From Glo-17 sp964549735 (GTDB taxonomy: Bacteria > Krumholzibacteriota > Krumholzibacteriia > LZORAL124-64-63), in NCBI GenBank assembly GCA_964549735.1, contig CAZJWO010000001.1:1-64000 (forward strand): a stretch of 64,000 nucleotides of DNA, read 5' to 3'. Within the stretch, counting starts at the first letter, position 1, and each line of letters starts with the position of its first letter. This document shows positions 57,568 to 64,000 of the stretch, one piece after another. A program made the translations under genes and the position numbers. The notes under the pieces were generated by a model. The model saw only the letters and a list, made by a program, of their open reading frames with translations. It was not told the origin of the DNA and searched no databases.

Positions 57568-58839
57568 CTATGTCTTCATCGGCTTCTTGCGCGCCGCAGG
57601 GAACAGCACGTTGTTCAGGATCAGGCGGTAGCCGGGCGAGGTCGGGAAGAGATCGAGCAAGGTCGGCGGATCGCCGACGCGATGCTGGTAGTCCTCCGGG
57701 TCGTGCCCGCCGAGGAAGGTGAACGTGCCCTGCCCGCGCTTTCCGTGCAGATACTTGATCTCTTCGGTTCCCTCGACGCGCGCGAGTTGGATGACCGAAC
57801 GCTTCAGGAAACGCTCGAAGAAACCCGTGGTCTGGCCCATGTAACCGTTGATGACCGCGACGTGGTTCTGCGTGAGCATAGCCGGAACGGGATCGTACTT
57901 GGCAGCGAAGTCGAAGAGGGTCAAGTAATCGGCCTCGGCGCCGCGCATGTTCGCGTAGTCGCTGGTGTCGAGATCGCTGAACTCGTAGATCATCGGGTTG
58001 GTGGTCAAATTGAAGTTCTCGAAGGCGAAGGTGGCCGTATAGTCGGCCTTGCGGCGCCAGTCGGGATCGATGGGCGTGCCGTCCATGGGCTCGGGCACGA
58101 TGTCCACCCCATTGAAGGCCAGGGCGATGTCCAGCGTGTCGGTGGCCGAGCACATCGCGAACAGGAAGCCGCCCTGCTCCACGTAGTCGCGGATCGCGAC
58201 CGCGACGGCGTGCTTGAGCTGCCAGACCTTGGCGAAGCCCAGCTCGCGCGCCAGGCTCTCGAGCATCTCGACCTGCTCCAGGTACCACGGCTGCAGGCCG
58301 AAGCTGCCCCAGAACTTGCCGTACTGTCCGGTGAAGTCCTCGTGGTGCAGGTGCAGCCAGTCGTACTCGTAGAGCTTGCCGCGCAGCACCTCGCGGTCGT
58401 AGACCGTGTCGAAGGGGATCTCGGCGAATTCCAGCGCCAGGGTCACCGCGTCGTCCCATGGCGGCATGTCGGGCGGCGAGTAGACGGCGATCCGAGGCGG
58501 CTTCTCCAGCAGCACCGCCTCCATGTTCTCCTGCTGCACGACACGGTGGATCTCCTCGACGGCGGCCGCGTCGAGCGGCGTGAAATCCACGCCGCGCAGC
58601 CGCGCCGTCGTACGCGCGCGCGCGGTGTCGCGCATCAGGAAGCTGCCGCCGCGGTAGTTCAGCAGCCACGTCACCTTCTCGCCGGCCTGCAGCGCCGCGT
58701 AGGCATGGCCGTAGGCCTTCAGGTGCTGCGACTGGGAGAGATCCATCGGGATCAGGAGGTAATCGGCGAGCGAGGCCGCGGGCAGTCCGGCGCCGACCGG
58801 CGCGGCCAACAGGCAGCACAGCAGGAAACGTCTCGTCAT
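57568..58839 (-). CDS. secreted protein of a family often labelled asparagine synthetase B
   Basis: A 423-residue exported protein with a signal peptide (about 1-25). It begins DYLLIPMDLSQSQHLKAYGHAYAALQAGEKVTWLLNYRGGSF and contains VEQGGFLFAMCSATDTLDIAL, recalling Rossmann/glutamine-amidotransferase-like folds. From memory, relatives in Bacteroidetes-like genomes are annotated asparagine synthetase B, but I see no PP-loop or N-terminal nucleophile cysteine, so that name should not be trusted. Its ATG overlaps the stop of the TPR gene. Third gene of a coupled operon. Confidence 0.6.
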   Translation of the reverse strand: MTRRFLLCCLLAAPVGAGLPAASLADYLLIPMDLSQSQHLKAYGHAYAALQAGEKVTWLLNYRGGSFLMRDTARARTTARLRGVDFTPLDAAAVEEIHRVVQQENMEAVLLEKPPRIAVYSPPDMPPWDDAVTLALEFAEIPFDTVYDREVLRGKLYEYDWLHLHHEDFTGQYGKFWGSFGLQPWYLEQVEMLESLARELGFAKVWQLKHAVAVAIRDYVEQGGFLFAMCSATDTLDIALAFNGVDIVPEPMDGTPIDPDWRRKADYTATFAFENFNLTTNPMIYEFSDLDTSDYANMRGAEADYLTLFDFAAKYDPVPAMLTQNHVAVINGYMGQTTGFFERFLKRSVIQLARVEGTEEIKYLHGKRGQGTFTFLGGHDPEDYQHRVGDPPTLLDLFPTSPGYRLILNNVLFPAARKKPMKT

Positions 58840-60797
58840 GGCAGCATCCTCAGGCGCTGGCGGATCTCCGCCGCGAAGAGATAGTCGGGATACTGGACCA
58901 GCAGCCGCTCGTACTCGCGCCGCGCCGCCGCGCTGTCGCCGCGCGCGACGGCGAGAATCTCGCCGCGCCGGGCCAGCGCGCGGGCGGCCTGACGGCCGTG
59001 AGGCAGCTCGAGCACGACGCGCTCGAGCTGCGCCAGCGCGGCGTCGACGCGACCGGCCTGCCGGTTGAGGTCGGCCAGTTCGAGGCGGGCGTGCTCGAGC
59101 AGCGTCTGCGGCGCCGTCATGTCGACCTGGCGCGCGGCGCGCTCGATGAACCGCTCAAGAGCCACGCGCTGCGAATCGGGCTCGGCGGCGAGCTGCCACC
59201 AGACGGCGCGCGCGTAGCGCGCCAGCAGATCCAGGCCGCCGGTGGGGTTCAGCAGCTCCTCGGCCACCAGCAGGCCCAGCTCGAGCGCGTCGTTCGCGTA
59301 CGGCGCCGCGGGATTGTCCAGCGCGACGGCCGCGAAACGATCCCGCGCGGTGCCGAAATGCCCCTGCGCGAGGTCGAGCTTCGCGAGCAGGAAGTGCGCA
59401 CCGCCGGCGGGTTCGCGGAACTCCGGGTCGCGACCCAGCGCCGTCAATACCTGGCGCGCGCGGACCGTGTCGCGGGCAGCGATATAGCACTCGCCGAGCG
59501 TCAGGCGCGCCAGGGCCAGTCCCTCGACCGGCAAGTCGAGATGCTGCAGCAGTTGCTCCAGACTCCGCGCGGCGGCCTGCGGATCGCGCAAGCGATCGCG
59601 CGTGAAGCGGGCCAGCTGGATCTGGGCGGCGTAGAGATGCGAAGACTCGGGATAGACGCGCTGCACCAGCGCGAGCCGGCCGCCGAACTGGTCGGCGGCG
59701 GCCTGCGGATCGTCGGCCAGCAGGTCGTTCTGCAACGCGAAGAGGCAGCTCTCGGCCAGGTGGTCGCCGGCGCGCTGGCGCAGGCGCGGGCCGAGGGCCT
59801 GGTGTTCGGCGAGCACCGGCAGAACCGCCTGCAGGTAATCGCTGACCGCGCGCTGCTCGGCGCGTCCAGAGAGCAGCGGCATCTCGCGCGTCAGGGTGCC
59901 GGCGTTCTGCAGGACCGCGCCGGCGAAAGCGACGCCAGGCAGCCGCGGCAAAACCAATCCCTGTGCGCCGGAACCGTCTGCGCGCGCCAGTGCGAGATTG
60001 GCGGCCAGCACCACGATCTCGGGCTGCGCCTCGGCGGCGGCGGCCAGCGCGCCGATTTCCCGCCGGAAGGCCTCCGACACCGGCGGCGCGCCGGCGGCCA
60101 GCAGGTCGCGGCGCAGTAGCTGGAGGTTGTGCGGGTTGAGCGCGAGATCGGTACGCATCTCGCGCGCGGCCTCCTGCGTCCGGTCCAGCGCGAGCAGGCA
60201 GACGGCGCGTTCGCGAGCCAGGTAGGCGCGGTCGCCAAGCAACGCGCGGGCCGAATCGACGAGCGCCACCGCCAGCTGACACCGGCCGGCCTTGACCAAC
60301 AGATCGGTCGCCACGGCGAACCCGCCCCGCGGCTCGTCGACCAAGCGGAGGTAGCGATCCAGGGCCGCGCGTCCTTCGTCCATCTCCCGCATCGCGAAGA
60401 GGGCCGCGGCCAGCTCCCGCCACAGGCCGGGATCGGCGGGCGCGCCGCCGAGCGCCTCGCGGCACAACGCGGCCGCCTGCGCGTGGTCGCCGACGGCCTG
60501 GGCGATGCGGATGCGGCGGCGGCGCACCTCGTCCTGAGGCGCGCCCGCGCGCTCGAGGTCCTCCAGCAGGGCGAACGCGCGGCTGTGGTAGTCGTACAGG
60601 ATGAGCTGATCGATCTGCGCCAGCTGCAGCAGGAATCGCTGGTCCGCCTGCTGCGGCAGGAACGCGCGCGGCGGGCGCTCGCGTTCGGGCAGCGCCTGGG
60701 CGCCGGCCTGCGCGGCCAGCGACACGACGCCACAGAGGACCGAGAGACCCCAGAGAATCGCGCGCCGGCGCGCCGAATGCCGCCGCCGGCCGTTCAC
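58836..60797 (-). CDS. secreted tetratricopeptide-repeat protein
   Basis: A 653-residue protein: signal peptide about 1-33, then TPR-like helical repeats through most of its length (for example AQAAALCREALGGAPADPGLWRELAAALFA; TAPQTLLEHARLELADLNRQAG). The GTG start overlaps the stop of the DUF4175-like gene and its own stop overlaps the next ATG, so translation of the three genes is tightly coupled. A scaffold role in an envelope complex is inferred. Confidence 0.8.
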   Translation of the reverse strand: MNGRRRHSARRRAILWGLSVLCGVVSLAAQAGAQALPERERPPRAFLPQQADQRFLLQLAQIDQLILYDYHSRAFALLEDLERAGAPQDEVRRRRIRIAQAVGDHAQAAALCREALGGAPADPGLWRELAAALFAMREMDEGRAALDRYLRLVDEPRGGFAVATDLLVKAGRCQLAVALVDSARALLGDRAYLARERAVCLLALDRTQEAAREMRTDLALNPHNLQLLRRDLLAAGAPPVSEAFRREIGALAAAAEAQPEIVVLAANLALARADGSGAQGLVLPRLPGVAFAGAVLQNAGTLTREMPLLSGRAEQRAVSDYLQAVLPVLAEHQALGPRLRQRAGDHLAESCLFALQNDLLADDPQAAADQFGGRLALVQRVYPESSHLYAAQIQLARFTRDRLRDPQAAARSLEQLLQHLDLPVEGLALARLTLGECYIAARDTVRARQVLTALGRDPEFREPAGGAHFLLAKLDLAQGHFGTARDRFAAVALDNPAAPYANDALELGLLVAEELLNPTGGLDLLARYARAVWWQLAAEPDSQRVALERFIERAARQVDMTAPQTLLEHARLELADLNRQAGRVDAALAQLERVVLELPHGRQAARALARRGEILAVARGDSAAARREYERLLVQYPDYLFAAEIRQRLRMLP

Positions 60798-63700
60798 GGC
60801 AGCTCCCTGCGTTCCAGGCGCTGGCCGTCGGGCGCGCGACCGGTCGCCTCATGCAGCCGCTGGATCTCGCGGAAATATTCACGCACCAGTTCACGGTAGG
60901 CCGGCGGCGCCTCTTCGACGGCGCGCCAACGTCGCGCCTGCGCGGGCGCCGACTCGGGATCGGCGAGCTGCGGATCGCCCTGCTGGCGGGCATAGACCTC
61001 GTCGGCCGTGCGGCTCTCGCGCCGCCGCGCCCAGTCCCGCTCGCGCGAGGCGTTGTGCATGTCCAGCAGGCGCGAGAGGATGCGCTCCTGGCGGCGGAGC
61101 GTCTGTTCGGTGACCAACTCGCCGGCCAGCTCGTCGCCGACCTGCTCCATGTCCCGCGCGAGGGCGTCGAGGTCTCCCAGCAGCCGGCCACCCTCCTGCT
61201 GCTGCTGTTGCTGCCGCTGCTCTTCGGCGAGCTCGCGCGCGCGGCCCGCCAGACCCATCTGGTCCTGCTGCAGGCGCTGCATGCCGGCGCGCAGCTCCTG
61301 GCTGAGCCGGTTCTGCTGCTGGCGCAACTGCTCCGCCAGGGCGTTGAGGCCTGATTGCTCCTGCGCCATGTCTTGCAGCCGCTGGCTGAGTTGCGGCTGG
61401 GGTCGGCCACCGCTGCCGCCCTGGGTGTTGATCTGCGCCTGCGTCAGCAAACCGATGACCAGGTGGTTCATGGCGCCGAGCGCCGCGTCGGACCCCTGTC
61501 GGGCCGGCTGCACGCGGCCTTCCTGGATCTGCTGGAGATTCTGCCCGACCTTCCGCACCAGTTCGTCCAGCTGCTCCAGCATGCGCAGCACCTCCCGCGG
61601 CGCGGCGGCGGCGGCGGCCTGCAGGCGTTCGTGCAGCCTGATGGTCCCCTGCAACACCACGTGCTGGCGGCGGGCGAGGTCGTCGCTGCGCACGTCGCGC
61701 AGCGTGGTCGGTAACTCCAGGCCCAGCCGCTCCTGGCGCTCGGACAGGGCCAGCAGATCGGCGGCGAGGTCGCGGAACTGCTGGCCCTGCTCCATGCGCA
61801 TGGCCATCTGCATGGCGACCTGCGTGCGCAACAGGACGTGGTACAGTCCGGCCAGATCGGTCAGGGCCTGCTGCATCTGGGCGAGGGCCTCGTCGGACAT
61901 CATGGTCAGGTTCTCGCTCGCCTCCCGCATGGTCTGTCTCGTCTGCCGCTCCTGGAGCTGTTGCAGCGCGTCGGCCAGGGCCTCGCGCATCTTCTCGGCC
62001 GCGGCGCTGCTGTCGTCGGCATCGCTCTGCTGCAGGGCCGCCAAGGCCTCCTCGAGCCGCTGCTCGAGTTCCTGCAGCTCGCGCGCCAGCGCTTCCTGCC
62101 GCCGCGCGAGGTCCGCGGCCGCCTCCTCGGCATCGCGGGACTGCTCTTGCCCCGATTGCTCCGAGTCCGCCCCGCCCTCGGCTTCGCTCTCGGCTTCGTT
62201 CTCGGCTTCGCTCCCCGGCTCGGTCCCGGTCTCTGTCCCGCTCTCGGCCTCGGCGCCAGCCGCCAGCTGCCGCTGCTGCTCCGCGAGCTCGTGCTGCTTG
62301 CGGATGAGTTCGGCCGCCAGCTCGGTCAACCCCTCCATCTGCTGCTCGCGCTCCAGATCCCGCAGCAGCCCGCGCGCGGCTTCCATGCGGCGCAGCAGGT
62401 CGACCTGGTTGCGCTGCAGCTCGTCCATCGCGGTCATCAGCTCGCGCGGCGTCATCTCGGCGAGCGCCTCGCGCATGCGTTCGAGCGCCTCGCGCAGGCC
62501 TTCGTTGCGCGGCTGCGACAGCAGTTCGGCGAGACGGTCCATGCGGTCCATGAGCTGCGGCGTGATCAGACGCTGGTCACCCAGCGCCTCGAGATCCTGC
62601 CGCATGGTCTCCGCCAGGCGCGCGAGCTCGGCCTGCAGATCCTGCTGGCGCTGGATGGTCGCCTGCAGGAGCTGGCGGCGATCCCATTGCGGCACGGGAT
62701 GCCGCAGCAGCTCGCGGCGCAACCGCTCCAGCTCGTCGCTCAGGGACGTGGACTTGCGCAGCATGTCGGCGAAGTCTTCGCGGCTGGCCGCCTGGGACTC
62801 CTCACGGGCGCGCAGCTGCTCGAGGCTCGAGGGCACGCGCAGGCGCAGGATCGCCGAACGCCCCACGCCCGGCGGCCCCGGCTCGCGATTGTCGAGCGCC
62901 TCGACCCGCAGTTCGACGACATCGCCCGGCACGAGCGCCAGGCCGCCGGGCTCGAGGGTCAGATCCACGAGCACGGCGGCGGGATCGGCGGGCCGCGCCG
63001 ACAGCGCCAGCGGGAGCCGGCCGAGGTGCGTGGCGATCTCGCGCCGGCCGCCGTGGGGCGCGCCCGCCGCGTCGAGCAACGCGATGCGCTGCCAGCCGCC
63101 GTCGTCATCGGGCTCCCGCTCGGCCGCCGCCCCCTGGCCGCGGCGCGACGCGCCGCGATCCCAGCCGCGGCGCAACAGCAGATCGACGGCGACCAGGCCG
63201 TAGTCGTCCTGCGCGGCCGCCTGCAGCTCGAGGCTCGCCGTCAGCGGCAACTGATCGCCGCCGCCGAGGCGCTGCAAGCTCGCGCTCGGCACGCGATCGA
63301 CGATGACGGCGACGTCGTACTCCAGCTCGCTGCGACCGACCAGACCGAACGTGTCTCGCAGGACCGGTCGCAGGCGCAGATGCTCGGTCACCGTCCAGGC
63401 GCCCTGGAGCGCATCGGCGCGCACGGCGAGCGCGAGGGTGTCGCCCGCGCCGGTGGCGAGCGCGGCCGCGGCGAGCGGGTGGTTCGCGCGGCCGTTGAGC
63501 TCGAGCCGGCTGCCGTGGGGCACCTCGAGGTAGGCGGGCATTCGCGCGAGGTCCTGCGCCGGCAGTCCCGTGTAGGCGGGGGGAGCGATGCGGGCGGCGA
63601 GGTCCAACAACAGCGGCGGGTGCATGACCAGGAGCGCGCGCTCGTCCGAGACGCGCTGGCCGCGGCGGAACCGGTAGACCAGGTCCTCCGTCACGTCGCG

Positions 63701-64000
63701 CAGGGACGCCTCCCAGCGCTCGTACGGCGCGCCCGCACCAAGGCCGTCAGCCGCCGCCACCACCGGCAGCGCCACCTGACGGCGCCAAAGGCCCGAACCG
63801 GCCCGCACCTCGCAATGGACGGGCTCGCTGCCGCCGTGCAGGTCGAGCGCGGCCACCACGACATCCTCGCCCGCGACGAGCTGACGCGGGCCCGGCGCCA
63901 GACGGAGGCTGCCCGGCGCCACGGCGTCGGCGTCCCGCCAGGGGTGCCGCACGGCCTGCCAGCCGCGCTGCAGGATCTCCGGCCGGGCGAGGTCCAGCCA
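60794..64000 (-). CDS. DUF4175-like coiled-coil protein (5' end outside window)
   Basis: At least 1068 residues; the frame is open to the window edge, so the start and any N-terminal membrane helices are missing. The visible N-terminal part has beta-rich domains (LRLAPGPRQLVAGEDVVVAALD; IAPPAYTGLPAQDLARMP) typical of DUF4175. From about residue 390 it is glutamine/arginine/leucine-rich coiled coil, with an acidic ESGTETGTEPGSEAENEAES linker. The family's function is unknown. First visible gene of an operon with a TPR protein and a secreted protein, each overlapping by 4 bp. Confidence 0.8.
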   Translation of the reverse strand, partial: WLDLARPEILQRGWQAVRHPWRDADAVAPGSLRLAPGPRQLVAGEDVVVAALDLHGGSEPVHCEVRAGSGLWRRQVALPVVAAADGLGAGAPYERWEASLRDVTEDLVYRFRRGQRVSDERALLVMHPPLLLDLAARIAPPAYTGLPAQDLARMPAYLEVPHGSRLELNGRANHPLAAAALATGAGDTLALAVRADALQGAWTVTEHLRLRPVLRDTFGLVGRSELEYDVAVIVDRVPSASLQRLGGGDQLPLTASLELQAAAQDDYGLVAVDLLLRRGWDRGASRRGQGAAAEREPDDDGGWQRIALLDAAGAPHGGRREIATHLGRLPLALSARPADPAAVLVDLTLEPGGLALVPGDVVELRVEALDNREPGPPGVGRSAILRLRVPSSLEQLRAREESQAASREDFADMLRKSTSLSDELERLRRELLRHPVPQWDRRQLLQATIQRQQDLQAELARLAETMRQDLEALGDQRLITPQLMDRMDRLAELLSQPRNEGLREALERMREALAEMTPRELMTAMDELQRNQVDLLRRMEAARGLLRDLEREQQMEGLTELAAELIRKQHELAEQQRQLAAGAEAESGTETGTEPGSEAENEAESEAEGGADSEQSGQEQSRDAEEAAADLARRQEALARELQELEQRLEEALAALQQSDADDSSAAAEKMREALADALQQLQERQTRQTMREASENLTMMSDEALAQMQQALTDLAGLYHVLLRTQVAMQMAMRMEQGQQFRDLAADLLALSERQERLGLELPTTLRDVRSDDLARRQHVVLQGTIRLHERLQAAAAAAPREVLRMLEQLDELVRKVGQNLQQIQEGRVQPARQGSDAALGAMNHLVIGLLTQAQINTQGGSGGRPQPQLSQRLQDMAQEQSGLNALAEQLRQQQNRLSQELRAGMQRLQQDQMGLAGRARELAEEQRQQQQQQEGGRLLGDLDALARDMEQVGDELAGELVTEQTLRRQERILSRLLDMHNASRERDWARRRESRTADEVYARQQGDPQLADPESAPAQARRWRAVEEAPPAYRELVREYFREIQRLHEATGRAPDGQRLERRELP

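Overview
The window is high-GC, gene-dense DNA from a Gram-negative bacterium. Its lipoproteins, outer-membrane beta-barrels and a secreted protein with a C-terminal FlgD-like/T9SS-style sorting domain (53332-54453) suggest an uncultured FCB-group lineage of the Eisenbacteria/Krumholzibacteriota kind. That placement is an inference from protein style; there is no rRNA here. I see no CRISPR array, transposase or prophage.

Region 1 (0-15.7 kb) is mostly housekeeping. A sigma-54 activator faces a thioredoxin gene across a leader with tandem TGTTGC dyads and a -24/-12 promoter. Next come two alkaline-phosphatase-superfamily enzymes around a lone acyltransferase, a tRNA-Gln/tRNA-Glu pair with promoter and terminator, a holin-like/phosphodiesterase fusion, gltX, two coupled secreted proteins, a metallo-beta-lactamase-fold hydrolase coupled to an alpha/beta hydrolase that lacks its serine, and gmd.

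Region 2 (15.8-31 kb) holds a secreted beta-propeller, the overlapping metH-metF pair, a hybrid histidine kinase, a c-type cytochrome-like lipoprotein, an aminotransferase, a sensory [FeFe]-hydrogenase fused to a chemoreceptor signalling domain, a beta-barrel protein and a Na+/Ca2+ antiporter.

Region 3 (31-55 kb) is the accessory block and the most interesting part. It encodes small membrane, envelope and stress-type proteins (lmo0937-like, CsbD, PRC-barrel, OmpA lipoprotein, beta-barrels, PA2779/PA2778 pair, DUF3494 and DUF4382 lipoproteins, an orphan peptide), an XylR/DmpR-type sigma-54 activator, a CheB-CheR-PAS protein and a hybrid kinase. Thirteen leaders here carry sigma-54 -24/-12 promoters in the canonical GG-N10-GC geometry. 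Nine of them also have the element TTYTGATSG (or a near match) upstream, reading toward the promoter, with gaps to the -24 box of 52-54, 62-65, 73-76 and 97 bp, that is about one helical turn apart. I read this as a sigma-54 envelope/stress regulon, most simply controlled by the XylR-type activator at 32941-34611. Two repeat families (about 340 bp at 31229/54756; about 245 bp at 52979/54516) show that whole promoter-leader cassettes have been copied within the block.

Region 4 (55-64 kb) holds a multi-pass membrane protein with TPRs and a coupled minus-strand operon (DUF4175-like coiled-coil protein, TPR protein, secreted protein of a family often labelled asparagine synthetase B). The DUF4175-like gene runs off the window end.
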